From Fusobacterium naviforme (GTDB lineage: Bacteria; Bacillota; Clostridia; Lachnospirales; Lachnospiraceae), in the NCBI GenBank assembly GCA_003014445.1, contig PYGH01000008.1:24062-88061 (forward strand): 64,000 nucleotides of DNA, given 5' to 3'. Under the pieces are notes generated by a model. The model was not told the DNA's origin, did no database searches, and saw only the letters and a list, made by a program, of their open reading frames with translations. Shown here in pieces: positions 45,064 through 54,092 of this stretch (the first letter of the stretch is position 1; every line of letters starts with the position of its first letter). A program made the position numbers and the translations under genes.

Positions 45064-45092
45064 ATCTTACACGAAAGCGGACCTGTCTTCAA
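45064..45092 (-). promoter_or_regulatory. promoter of the binding-protein/permease pair
   Basis: TTGAAG (45087-45092) and TAAGAT (45064-45069) on the minus strand are separated by 17 bases. The leader is about 35 bases with AGAGGAGAT before the ATG. Confidence 0.65.
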
Positions 45093-45103
45093 GGGAGGAA
45101 ACT

Positions 45104-45640
45104 TCAGTATCTCCCAATCGGGGGCTTTACGAAATCCGGCAGGGGACAGCTGTAATGCCCTCCGCTCCGCGCTCTGCACTCCCGCTTTGCTGCTTCTACA
45201 GCCACCGGCTGCTCCAGATCTCTCCGCATCTCCTCGCGCGTGTGCGCATCATAGCTCGACAGAAATTTCTTTGCCAGCGCATAATCCGCTTCTGTCCACT
45301 CCGGAGCTCCCAGCTCTGCAAGGCAACCCGATACAATAGAGGCCAGTACGGAATTCTGCCGGAAATCTGAAAAAGCCATGGTGAGCTCACAGCTCATTTC
45401 AGTTTCTGTCATCAGAGCTGCCCCCTCCGCACATCTCCTGACACGGGCAAAAAGCTCCTTCAGCTCCGTGACATTACCGGCCCGCACTTCGTATTTGATC
45501 TTTGCGTAGGCGGGCACCACATTTGGCGCACTGCCTCCGGAATTTACATAAGCATAGTGAATGAGCTGTCCGCCGACACCTCATTGAAGCTCGACGGATG
45601 CCAGGTATAGGCAAAATCCAGTGTGTCAAAGACGCCTGCC
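45104..45640 (-). pseudogene. M20 peptidase (AbgB-like) remnant, frameshifted
   Basis: Pieces of an M20 amidohydrolase similar to p-aminobenzoyl-glutamate hydrolase are in two frames. One reads VFDTLDFAYTWHPSSFNEVS near 45640-45560. After a deletion the other continues as YAYVNSGGSAPNVVPAYAKI and EVRAGNVTELKELFARV to about 45150. The frame finishes with unrelated residues (SCPLPDFVKPPIGRY). The N-terminal catalytic His-Asp part and the C-terminal part are missing, so the gene is dead. The pieces are fused behind a permease fragment. Confidence 0.7.
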
Positions 45641-45644
45641 CGGG

Positions 45645-45794
45645 CCGAAAATGACTGAGCTTCAGGAAGGCGATCAGTGTGCCGAGTACGGTGCCGAGCA
45701 GCACCACAATCACAGACAGCATCACAGTCCCGCCGAGTCCCTGAAGGTATACGAATGAATACTTCGCCCAGATTTTCGACATGTTTGCAAGCAT
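45645..45794 (-). pseudogene. N-terminal fragment of amino-acid ABC permease
   Basis: The first 50 residues of a HisM/GlnP-type permease are visible (MLANMSKIWAKYSFVYLQG, then TVMLSVIVVLLGTVLGTLIA and LKLSHFRP), with GGAGGAGAGCCA before the ATG. Beyond LSHFRP the sequence switches to the M20 peptidase remnant. The truncated product would have a single helix and no function. Confidence 0.65.
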
Positions 45795-45821
45795 TGGCTC
45801 TCCTCCTCTCCGGCTTATTCC

Positions 45822-45960
45822 TTAGTTGATTCCCAGCGTCTTTGCATAGTCCGAGTACTCCGCAATCCATTGATCAATCTGACCGCTCGTGCGCAGCTCC
45901 TCAATGCAGCGATTGATCACGGTGATGAGCTCCTTCTCGCTCCTTTTGAAGAATGTTGCT
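45822..45960 (-). pseudogene. C-terminal fragment of amino-acid ABC binding protein
   Basis: The frame reads KELITVINRCIEELRTSGQID, then QWIAEYSDYAKTLGIN and stop, the classic end of a type 3 extracellular solute-binding protein. It precedes the permease fragment by 27 bases, in normal operon order. Upstream of about 45960 the homology stops and AT-rich sequence without a recognised gene continues to 46060. Confidence 0.65.
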
Positions 45961-46060
45961 AATTCATTAACTTGCTATCATGGTGACGTAATTCAATATT
46001 ACTAAAATTTATCTCCACAAATTCTTTTGCTTTTTGTAAGAAATACTTTCATTTTTCATC

Positions 46061-46107
46061 TTGTGATGAATGAACAGCAACTGTATACTATCTGTATTAA
46101 TACAGTT
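46061..46107 (+). promoter_or_regulatory. promoter and palindromic operator of the dual-ABC operon
   Basis: TTGTGA (46061-46066) and TATACT (46084-46089) are spaced by 17 bases. AACTGTAT (46079-46086) and ATACAGTT (46100-46107) form a perfect inverted repeat that overlaps the -10 and covers the start site. A GntR-family gene lies in the operon it controls, so self-repression by that protein is the likely reading. CAGGAGGGTTC precedes the first ATG. Confidence 0.65.
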
Positions 46108-46125
46108 GAATCAACAGGAGGGTTC

Positions 46126-46818
46126 ATGTCGCAGTCAGCTCCTATCATTTCCGTCCGCGATCTGAAAAAGATCTACTATATCGGAACCAATCAGGTTCAT
46201 GCACTGGACGGTATCTCCTTCGATATTCCGCGGGGTACCTTTCTGGCCATCGTAGGAACCTCGGGAAGCGGAAAATCGACCTGCCTCAATATGCTCGCAG
46301 GTCTGGAACCGCCGACCAGCGGAAGCATACGCATACTTGGAAAACGCATTGACAAAATGAACGAAAACCAGCTGGTGCGCTTTCGCCGGGATCACGTCGG
46401 CTTCATCTTTCAGAGCTACAATCTCATTGCCTCTATGAATGCCGCGGAGAATGTCGCCATGCCGCTGCTCTTTCGCGGTATTCCAGCAGAGAAACGCATC
46501 GCCACCGCAAGGCACTATATGAAGCGCATCGGCATACTGGATCAAGCGGAGCATATGCCCGGTCAGATGTCGGGAGGGCAGCAGCAGCGTGTCGGTATCG
46601 CCCGGGCGCTCGCCATCGACCCGGACATCATCTTTGCAGACGAGCCAACCGGAAATCTGGACTCCCACACGACAGCCGAGGTGCTGGATCTACTAAAACG
46701 CATTGTCACCGAACAGCAGAAAACGCTTGTCATGGTTACACATGATCAGAGCATCGCGGAACGGGCGGACATACAGATCCGCATTGTAGACGGAAAAATA
46801 ACAGACAGGAAAGGATAA
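46126..46818 (+). CDS. MacB-type ABC exporter ATPase
   Basis: This 230-residue ATPase has Walker A GTSGSGKSTCLN, signature MSGGQQQRVGIARAL and Walker B IIFADEPTGNLDS, typical of the LolD/MacB/FtsE class. It should drive the FtsX-type permease encoded two genes downstream. The ATG at 46126 is set by a perfect AGGAGG site; the frame's earlier starts lie in the promoter region. It is the first gene of a six-gene operon, five bases before the NEW3-like gene. Confidence 0.93.
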   Translation: MSQSAPIISVRDLKKIYYIGTNQVHALDGISFDIPRGTFLAIVGTSGSGKSTCLNMLAGLEPPTSGSIRILGKRIDKMNENQLVRFRRDHVGFIFQSYNLIASMNAAENVAMPLLFRGIPAEKRIATARHYMKRIGILDQAEHMPGQMSGGQQQRVGIARALAIDPDIIFADEPTGNLDSHTTAEVLDLLKRIVTEQQKTLVMVTHDQSIAERADIQIRIVDGKITDRKG

Positions 46819-46823
46819 TACCA

Positions 46824-48872
46824 ATGAACCTCAAATTAAATGCAGTATTCGGGCGCATTCTAGCAGTGGAGCTTCTGCTCTCTCTCCTCTTTGTGCTGCT
46901 TCTGCCCCCGCATGCGGCCTATGCCTCCTATGTGAACACAAATCTGAACACCTACGTTCATGATGCCACAGAGCTGCAGGTCGGCTACCCTGGACAGGAT
47001 ATGAGCTTCAAGGTCCGCGTCGGCTACAACAACGTAAACGGGCTCAACAATCCGCAGACCGACCATATCACAAATGTCATTGTCCGTCTCTCGAACGACC
47101 AGAACTATCTCCGCCAGGAGGAGGATCCCGAACAGAAGACCTCCGGAAAGAATCCCTACAATAAAGAGGACGAGCCGGATCTCTACGAGGCGTGGAAGGA
47201 AGGACAGAAGAAGGGCATAGACCGCGCCTACGGCGGCAACCTGACCTACCCCATCGACAGCGGACGCTATCCCTTTGAGGTCAATGCCTCTACCTTTACG
47301 CAGGAGGCACGCTTTGAGCGCCTGCAGGTCGGTGAGTACCAGGAAGTCGTCTTCAACATCAAGGTCCGCGCAGATACCAAGGAAGGCTATTATGGCATTC
47401 CGGTCTCCTTCTACTACAACGTCCCGCCGAATTCCTATCCGGACTATCGGGGACCGATGAAAATTGAGTATATCAATGTCTACATCAAGGGAAGCAAGGA
47501 GGTGGCAAACCCGGCTTCTCTCACGAATGACAAGGCCTTCGCAATCGGCGAGGGGCAGCAGACCCCCGCGGGCAATGCTCCCGCAGTCATGGAGTACGGC
47601 GTGAACTTCCGCAATCTCATGAGCGTTCCGCTCTATCAGGTGCGCATCCACCTGAACACTGCGCTCGCCGAAGGCACTGCCGTCCAGCAGACCGCACGCG
47701 CAAAATCCTCCGCAGCGACCGGCTTCCCCTTTGATATCAACGAATCCAACTATGACCGCAGCTTTGACGCAGTGCAGCCCGATGAGACCATCTCCGCCGC
47801 CTATTCCATGGGTATCATGCAGAACGCGGCGAGCGGTTTCTATCCCCTGAGCTATACCGTGAGCTATAAGCTCACCCCGGACGCTGCCGCCTCCTACGAA
47901 GAAAAATACACAAGCTATGTGCGCATCAGCAACCCCTCAATGAACGATGATTCCGATAAACTCGGTGAGTTCAACGCAAACGACAGAAAAAAAGCACGTC
48001 TCATTCTGGACAGCTTCCGCACAGAGCCTGAGCAGGTCTTCGCGGGCCAGCCCTTCACGCTCTACCTCACCATGAAGAACGCCTCCACAGATATCGGTGC
48101 GAGCAATATTCTCTTCTCCCTGGAATCAGAAAAGGTGGACAATTCTTCCGTCTTTTCCATGGAGTCCGGTTCCGGCTCCTTTGTTGTGAACTCGCTTAAG
48201 GCCAATGAGAGCACAGAGCTGAGTCTCACCATGGAAGCTGCTCCCGGGGTAAACCCGCGCTCCTACGTCATCACGATCAATGAGAAGTACGACTCCCCGG
48301 ACTTCAAGAATGCCGAGGAGAAACTGACGGTTGATATTCCTGTAAACCAGCACTCGCGTCTCTCCGTCTCAAATTTTGAGCTGACGCCCGAGAGCATTGA
48401 AGTCGGCAGAGAGTCCAACATCATGTTCGGCATCAACAATACAGGCAAGGTCCTGCTGTACAACGTACAGGCGATCTTTGAGGATCCCTCAATCAAAAAG
48501 ACCAGCGCCTATGTCGGAAACATCAAGCCCGGTGAGACGGGTAATGTCGACGTCATGCTGACTGGTGTCGCCCCGAGCACAGGGGATGGAACCATCCCGA
48601 TTGTCATTCAATACGAGGATGTAAACGGAAACATCTCTTCCATGGAGCAGAGCTGTACCCTGACTGTGACGGAGCCTGTCCCGGAGGAACCTGTGGATAT
48701 GGACGGCATGGATATGAACGTACCGTCCAGCTCCGGCCCGAAGAAGCTCCTGCCTCTGGCACTTGCCGTCATAGCCGCAGCTGCCGGCGCAGTATTTGCG
48801 ATCAGACGCCGCCGGAAGAAAAAGGACGAGGAAAACAATACAGATGAGGATGCAGATGAAGGCGACGACTGA
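46824..48872 (+). CDS. exported NEW3/CARDB-type surface protein
   Basis: This 682-residue protein has an N-terminal signal peptide (cleavage likely near AYASY, about residue 35). A large extracellular part of several Ig-like beta domains resembles COG1361/NEW3/CARDB modules. A C-terminal helix (LLPLALAVIAAAAGAVFAI) and a basic then acidic cytoplasmic tail follow. Segments such as FDSFRTEPEQVFAGQPFTLYL-type strands at about 395 are typical. Such proteins are often encoded with MacB-like transporters and may act as the periplasm-facing adaptor of a monoderm. Precise role is unknown. Confidence 0.8.
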   Translation: MNLKLNAVFGRILAVELLLSLLFVLLLPPHAAYASYVNTNLNTYVHDATELQVGYPGQDMSFKVRVGYNNVNGLNNPQTDHITNVIVRLSNDQNYLRQEEDPEQKTSGKNPYNKEDEPDLYEAWKEGQKKGIDRAYGGNLTYPIDSGRYPFEVNASTFTQEARFERLQVGEYQEVVFNIKVRADTKEGYYGIPVSFYYNVPPNSYPDYRGPMKIEYINVYIKGSKEVANPASLTNDKAFAIGEGQQTPAGNAPAVMEYGVNFRNLMSVPLYQVRIHLNTALAEGTAVQQTARAKSSAATGFPFDINESNYDRSFDAVQPDETISAAYSMGIMQNAASGFYPLSYTVSYKLTPDAAASYEEKYTSYVRISNPSMNDDSDKLGEFNANDRKKARLILDSFRTEPEQVFAGQPFTLYLTMKNASTDIGASNILFSLESEKVDNSSVFSMESGSGSFVVNSLKANESTELSLTMEAAPGVNPRSYVITINEKYDSPDFKNAEEKLTVDIPVNQHSRLSVSNFELTPESIEVGRESNIMFGINNTGKVLLYNVQAIFEDPSIKKTSAYVGNIKPGETGNVDVMLTGVAPSTGDGTIPIVIQYEDVNGNISSMEQSCTLTVTEPVPEEPVDMDGMDMNVPSSSGPKKLLPLALAVIAAAAGAVFAIRRRRKKKDEENNTDEDADEGDD

Positions 48873-48908
48873 GGCACTGCAAGCGAGAAGAAAGGGGGGT
48901 GATCTGCA

Positions 48909-50258
48909 GTGAGACCTCTGGATCTCATACAGCTTGCGTTTCGCAATCTCCTGCGCCGGAAGACCCGCACTCTGCTCACTGTGCTGGGTGTCGTCATAGG
49001 AACTTCTTCCATCATCGTCATGATGAGTCTCGGACTCGGCATGAACCGGCGCATGGTAGAGATGTACTCCAATGCGGCCTCCCTCACGACTATCACTGTC
49101 TACCCCTTCCGTTCGGACGGAAGCACGGCAGATATCACGGACGAGCAGCTGGAAAAATTCAAAAAAATCCCGCATGTCACGGGCGGATCTCCGAAGCTCA
49201 GCGTAAGCCTCGAAGCAAAGTGCGGTGCTGCGATTGGCTCTGTCTCGCTCTGCGGTGTATCACAGGAATTTTTGAAACAGATCCCCCTGAAAAATGGCTC
49301 TGTCCCTCCGCCGGATGCACCGACACTCGGCGTGATCTATGGAAACATGGTCGGTGAAAACTTCTATATACCCTCAAAGAATCAGTCCTTTTACATGGGC
49401 TCAGGTGAGAGTCTCGTGGATCCGGAGAAGGATACGATCTTCTTCACCTTCCCGGAGGGTTATAAGCGCCCCTCTGACTCCTCCCAAGCCGAGGATAGTC
49501 AGACAAAGCCCCAGAAGAAATATCTGCTGGAAACCGCAGGCATCGTAGACGGAGGCGAGAGCGGTTACACAGACTACTCCTACGAAGCCTACTGCGATAT
49601 AGACAGCTTTAAGAGCTTTCTCCGAAAAATCTACCGCAAAAACCTGGTTCCGAACCCGAAGACAAACCGCAAGGGGCGTCCGCTCAACTACTATGTCTAT
49701 GACCAGGCCTATGTCTTTGTTGACGATATGAAAAATGTAAAAGAGGTTCAGCAGCGCATCAGTGATATGGGGTTCCAGGCCAACTCCATGATGCAGTGGC
49801 TGGAGCAGTCTCAGAAATCTATGGTACTGGTACAGGCAGTGCTGGGCGGCATCGGCGCGGTCTCCCTGCTCGTCGCAGCGATCGGCATCATCAACACCAT
49901 GATGATGTCCATCTATGAGCGCACCCGTGAAATCGGTGTCATGAAGGTACTCGGCTGCGATATGACCGATATACGCAATCTCTTTCTTATGGAGTCCGGC
50001 TCAATCGGACTTCTGGGTGGATTTGTGGGTCTGATCGTCAGCCTTCTGCTCTCCCTGCTCATCAACTTCACAAGCAGTCACTCAGGCGGTGAGAATATGG
50101 GGATGATGATGCCGGGCAGCTCCGGTCTCTCTTATATTCCACTCTGGCTGTATCTCTTCGGACTGATCTTTGCCATTTTGATCGGTACCGCAGCAGGATA
50201 TCTTCCCTCAAAGCGCGCCATGCGGCTCAGTCCGCTGGCTGCCCTCAGAAACGACTGA
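48909..50258 (+). CDS. MacB/FtsX-family ABC permease
   Basis: This 449-residue permease starts at GTG 48909 (RPLDLIQLAFRNLLRRKTRT). Helix 1 (about 22-42) is followed by a large extracellular MacB_PCD-like domain, then three helices (about 307-440) including IGIINTMMMSIYERTREIGVMKVLG, the FtsX coupling region. AAGGGGGGT lies upstream. It pairs with the MacB-type ATPase and the NEW3-like protein to make a mechanotransmission-type exporter or extruder. Confidence 0.9.
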   Translation: MRPLDLIQLAFRNLLRRKTRTLLTVLGVVIGTSSIIVMMSLGLGMNRRMVEMYSNAASLTTITVYPFRSDGSTADITDEQLEKFKKIPHVTGGSPKLSVSLEAKCGAAIGSVSLCGVSQEFLKQIPLKNGSVPPPDAPTLGVIYGNMVGENFYIPSKNQSFYMGSGESLVDPEKDTIFFTFPEGYKRPSDSSQAEDSQTKPQKKYLLETAGIVDGGESGYTDYSYEAYCDIDSFKSFLRKIYRKNLVPNPKTNRKGRPLNYYVYDQAYVFVDDMKNVKEVQQRISDMGFQANSMMQWLEQSQKSMVLVQAVLGGIGAVSLLVAAIGIINTMMMSIYERTREIGVMKVLGCDMTDIRNLFLMESGSIGLLGGFVGLIVSLLLSLLINFTSSHSGGENMGMMMPGSSGLSYIPLWLYLFGLIFAILIGTAAGYLPSKRAMRLSPLAALRND

Positions 50259-50272
50259 CAAAGGAGGACGCA

Positions 50273-50698
50273 ATGATATTCATAGACCAACGGGATCGAA
50301 GACCCATCTACGAGCAGATCGTGGACAAGCTCTCAGATCTCATGGCACGGGCCATCCTGAAACAGGACGATCCTCTGCCCTCCGTCCGCACCCTCGCGAC
50401 GGAGCTCTCAATTAATCCGAACACCGTACAGCGCGCCTATATCGAGCTGGAACGTCAGGGCTATATCTACTCTGTCAAAGGGCGCGGAAGCTTTGTCTCA
50501 GATATGCAGAAAATCCAGGCAGGCAAACGGGAAGCCATCTTTCTGGAGCTCTTCGAGCTGGTAAGGAGGGCAAAAACTGCGGGAATACGGGAGAACGAAT
50601 TCGTCTCATATTCGCAAAAACTTTACGAGGACGCTGCACATCATGGTACCCGCACAGACTCTGCGGCAGCAGCTGACATGGCAGGAGGTAAGCAATGA
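50273..50698 (+). CDS. GntR-family regulator, YtrA-like
   Basis: This 141-residue DNA-binding protein has a winged-helix domain (about 1-75) with LPSVRTLATELSINPNTVQRAYIELERQG, the GntR helix-turn-helix signature, and a short helical C-terminus as in the YtrA subgroup. YtrA-type regulators usually repress ABC exporters answering wall antibiotics. It lies 14 bases after the MacB-like permease and overlaps the next ATPase by four bases, and the operon promoter has a palindrome it may bind. Confidence 0.92.
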   Translation: MIFIDQRDRRPIYEQIVDKLSDLMARAILKQDDPLPSVRTLATELSINPNTVQRAYIELERQGYIYSVKGRGSFVSDMQKIQAGKREAIFLELFELVRRAKTAGIRENEFVSYSQKLYEDAAHHGTRTDSAAAADMAGGKQ

Positions 50699-51594
50699 TA
50701 ACAGCCAGAGAACTCACCAAGCGCTTCGACGATATCACAGCCCTGGATCATATCAATGCGGAAATCCATGAAGGCAGTGTCTTTGGACTCATCGGTACAA
50801 ACGGATCAGGAAAGAGTACCTTTTTAAAGACCGCTGCCGGTATACTGAAGCCGGACGAAGGCGAGTTGCTGCTCGACGGCGAAAATGTTTACTTAAATCC
50901 CTCTCTGCGGGAACGTTTCTTCTATATATCAGATGATCAGCACTTCTTCTCCAATGCAACGCCGGAGGATATGATGTATTTTTACCGAAGCTTCTATCCG
51001 AGCTTTGATACGCAGCGCTACCTGCAGCTCATGGACGGCTTTGCCCTCTCCGGAAAACGAAGAATCAACAGCTTCTCAAAGGGCATGAAGAAGCAGCTGT
51101 CTGTAATACTCGGCCTCTCGGCACGAACAAAGTACCTGTTCTGCGATGAGACCTTTGACGGACTGGATCCGGTCATGCGGCAGACCGTAAAGGGACTGTT
51201 CGCAAACGACATGGCAGAGCGGGGACTAACCCCGATTATTGCCTCCCACAATCTGCGCGAGCTGGAGGACATCTGCGACCACGTCGGGCTCCTGCACCGG
51301 GGCGGCATACTCTTCTCCCGTGATCTTGAGGAGATGAAACTGAATATTCACCGCCTGCAGTGTGTCCTGAAGGAGGGACTCACAAAAGAGGACTTAAAGG
51401 ATCTGGATATTGTCCTCTCCGAGCAGCGCGGCAGTGTTCTGACCCTCACAGTGCGCGGCACAGAGGAGGAGATTCTTCTAAAGATGCGCGGCTATGAGAC
51501 CATCTTCTTCGAGCTGGTTCCGCTGACACTTGAAGAGATCTTTATCAGTGAAACGGAGGTGAACGGCTATGACATTAAAAAGCTTATACTTTAA
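50695..51594 (+). CDS. ABC exporter ATPase (YtrB/CcmA-like)
   Basis: This 299-residue ATPase shows Walker A GTNGSGKSTFLKT, signature FSKGMKKQLSVIL and Walker B YLFCDETFDGLDP. The Walker B aspartate is followed by ET instead of the usual EP or EA; the catalytic Glu is kept. Its C-terminal extension (about 215-299) is usual for ABC-2 type exporters. It starts in the GntR stop codon and overlaps the permease gene by 26 bases, implying tight translational coupling. Confidence 0.92.
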   Translation: MITARELTKRFDDITALDHINAEIHEGSVFGLIGTNGSGKSTFLKTAAGILKPDEGELLLDGENVYLNPSLRERFFYISDDQHFFSNATPEDMMYFYRSFYPSFDTQRYLQLMDGFALSGKRRINSFSKGMKKQLSVILGLSARTKYLFCDETFDGLDPVMRQTVKGLFANDMAERGLTPIIASHNLRELEDICDHVGLLHRGGILFSRDLEEMKLNIHRLQCVLKEGLTKEDLKDLDIVLSEQRGSVLTLTVRGTEEEILLKMRGYETIFFELVPLTLEEIFISETEVNGYDIKKLIL

Positions 51595-53917
51595 TCTCAC
51601 CAGAGAAAATCTGAAGCGGCGCGTCTGGTCGATCGCCCTCTCGCTTCTGGTATTCTTCTTCCTTTTTCCGGTAGCCTCTGCCCTGACTGCTGCAGTGGAA
51701 CTGAATCCCGCAAATTTTGCCTACGGCATGGACCCGCAAACTGCACTGCTGATGGCTAGGGAGCAGCTCTACAGCAGCTTCCTCGACTGGCACTCCGCAG
51801 AAAACAGTGCGATGAGCTTTTTTATGCTCTGCTTTTCTGTGGTCATGGCAAGCTCCGGCTTTTCCTACCTGCAGAGCATCAAACAAACAGATTTTTATCA
51901 CAGTCTTCCCATCAGCAGAACTCTGCTGTTCTCTGTAGTAAATGTAAACAGCATCCTGATCACGGGCATCTCCTATCTGCTGATGGCCCTGCTCTCAGCT
52001 GCAATCACGCAGATTTACTCCGGATACAGCGGCTGTTTCTCCGCCGCCATGGCAGGATATATCATGCATATGGCATATTTTCTTCTGCTCTATGCAACCA
52101 TGACAGTCTCTGTCATGCTGACCGGACATCTTCTGGTCTGCCTGCTCGGTTTCTCGGTACTGACTTTTTGGGGTCCCGCCGTCATTACCCTCTCGCAGTG
52201 GCTTCACGCCACCTGGCTGAACAGCTACTACGACAACTCCTCTCTCCTGCTCCCGGCAATCCAGCGCAGCTCTCCCTTCCTGTGGACGCTTGATATGACG
52301 GATACTCCGGCCGAAAGCCGCGCCGCCGTTGCTCTCGCTGCTGCGGTCATTCTGCTGCTGCTTGCACTGCTGCTGTATAAGAGGAGAAAATCTGAGTCCG
52401 CCGGTCACGCGATGGCCTTCCATATGACAGAAGCGCCGATACGCTGCCTGATTGTCATCCCTGCCGGTATATTCGGCGCAATGGTAGCTGTAACTGCGCT
52501 GCGCTCTGATCTTTTTGCGCTCTTTGGATTGCTCTGCGGCGCGATCATCACCCACTGCCTGATTGAGATTATCTATCACTTTGACTTTAAGAGACTCTTC
52601 TCTCATAAGCTGCAGCTGCTCTTCTGTACGCTGGCGTCGCTCGCGATCATAGCCGTATTTCGCTTCGATCTCATGGGATACGACAGCTATCTTCCCAAGG
52701 AGGATCAGGTCGAATCTGTCGGCGTGCTGAGCCAGACACTGGAACCAAACCTGTATCAGTATCAGAATGAAATCCAGCTGAACGGAAGCGGAAACGATCT
52801 CTACCCCGTCGTTGTGCGGAATCACAACGAGGAGGCTATTGTAACTTCTATGGCTCTTACGAATGCCGCTCCCGTACTGGAGCTTGCCAAACAGGGCATC
52901 CAGTACAACTTAAGCCTTCGGGACAAAAGGTATACGGATCCTGTCTATTACAAGGAAGACAGTCTGCTGCCTGAGAGCGGCGGACCGCAGGATCTCCACG
53001 GTGAGGTTCTGATCTGCTGGCATCTGAAGAATGGGCGCAGGGTATTTCGCTACTACTACATGAATCTGAGCGCTGTCCGAAATTCCATGGATCAGGTGCT
53101 GGAGGACGAAAATTACAAAAAAGCCATATACCCCGTGCTCTCAGCTGCGGCGGCCGATATCTCCGGCATCAATTATGAGGATATTGACGGATGTGCGCAC
53201 GTGCCGCTGTCGGACGAAAGCATGAAGGAGCAGCTCCTCACAAGCTACCAGAAAGAACTGATGGCGCTCAGCGCAGACACACAGCGACACGAGGATCCAA
53301 TCGCCTGCATCCAGTTCAAGTCGCACGAATTTCAGGCAATGGCAGATGCCATTCGTGCAAAGGACGCTGACATAGATTCCTTCAACCGTGTGCAGTACTA
53401 TCCTGTCTATCCCTCCTTCCAGGAGACTCTGGTCCTCCTCGAGCGCTGCGGTGTAAATCTTAATCCGCAGCTCAGCGTGGATGCTATCGCCTCCATCACA
53501 CTGGAGGATAACCGCAGCGATGAAACAGTGGTTGAGTACGGACCCTCCGACACTCCGCAGGAGGCGGCGGACGCCGAGGCACCACGCGCGGCTGCCACCT
53601 CTGAGGATGAAGGTTTGGCAGACTCCGAGAGGAATGTAAGACCTAAAAATCTGATTGTTACGGATCCGGAACAGATTCAGGAGATACTGGACAGTGCTGC
53701 CCTCTGGTCTCTGAACTGCACAAACAATCTGAACTCTAAATTCGGCGCGATCAGTATACGCATTGAGCTGAAGCAGGAGAGCAAGGCGCTGCGCCCCTAC
53801 GGAGAGGCGCTCGGCTATGAGCTGAGCTTCCGCAGCAGAGAGCTGCCCGGCTTCGTAAAGAAGTACTTCCACATTACCTCTGACGATATAAACAGCTACG
53901 GCAACAATCAGTACTGA
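51569..53917 (+). CDS. ABC-2-type permease with DUF6449 region
   Basis: This 782-residue protein has an N-terminal membrane part with about ten helices (to about 370) and a long extracytoplasmic region after VFRFDLMGYDSYLPKEDQVE that matches the DUF6449 pattern known next to GntR-ABC pairs in Clostridia. There is no further helix at the end. With the ATPase it should form an exporter or antibiotic-sensing detoxification unit. A 103-residue Glu/Asp/Ala-rich segment (about 655-690) breaks the extracellular domain. Confidence 0.8.
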   Translation: MTLKSLYFNLTRENLKRRVWSIALSLLVFFFLFPVASALTAAVELNPANFAYGMDPQTALLMAREQLYSSFLDWHSAENSAMSFFMLCFSVVMASSGFSYLQSIKQTDFYHSLPISRTLLFSVVNVNSILITGISYLLMALLSAAITQIYSGYSGCFSAAMAGYIMHMAYFLLLYATMTVSVMLTGHLLVCLLGFSVLTFWGPAVITLSQWLHATWLNSYYDNSSLLLPAIQRSSPFLWTLDMTDTPAESRAAVALAAAVILLLLALLLYKRRKSESAGHAMAFHMTEAPIRCLIVIPAGIFGAMVAVTALRSDLFALFGLLCGAIITHCLIEIIYHFDFKRLFSHKLQLLFCTLASLAIIAVFRFDLMGYDSYLPKEDQVESVGVLSQTLEPNLYQYQNEIQLNGSGNDLYPVVVRNHNEEAIVTSMALTNAAPVLELAKQGIQYNLSLRDKRYTDPVYYKEDSLLPESGGPQDLHGEVLICWHLKNGRRVFRYYYMNLSAVRNSMDQVLEDENYKKAIYPVLSAAAADISGINYEDIDGCAHVPLSDESMKEQLLTSYQKELMALSADTQRHEDPIACIQFKSHEFQAMADAIRAKDADIDSFNRVQYYPVYPSFQETLVLLERCGVNLNPQLSVDAIASITLEDNRSDETVVEYGPSDTPQEAADAEAPRAAATSEDEGLADSERNVRPKNLIVTDPEQIQEILDSAALWSLNCTNNLNSKFGAISIRIELKQESKALRPYGEALGYELSFRSRELPGFVKKYFHITSDDINSYGNNQY

Positions 53918-53942
53918 TAGAGCTTCCCTTTACAGCATACAA

Positions 53943-54046
53943 ACAGCGAGTCAGAACTCTGTATCATGCACAGCCCCCGGATATTTGATTTCATTTTCAG
54001 TATGAAAATCGGGGACAGTTCACAGATCAGAAATCTGACTCGCTGT
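53943..54046. repeat. 104-base long inverted structure between convergent genes
   Basis: ACAGCGAGTCAGA (53943-53955) is perfectly matched by TCTGACTCGCTGT (54034-54046), and further imperfect pairing (CCCCG with CGGGG, TTTCA with TGAAA) continues inward. It lies in the 175-base gap between the DUF6449 gene and a small minus-strand gene. It may be a shared terminator, but the missing U-run and complexity also allow a structured RNA or a MITE-like remnant. Confidence 0.6.
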
Positions 54047-54092
54047 ATTTGTCTCTTCTACATTTGATATGATGGCGCAGTACTGTCTCCCC

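Noticed and set aside
45961..46060. Short minus-strand peptide in AT-rich DNA (FLQKAKEFVEINFSNIELRH)
   Set aside because: Fewer than 30 codons between stops, no start site and no family recognised; could be debris, but there is too little to support it.
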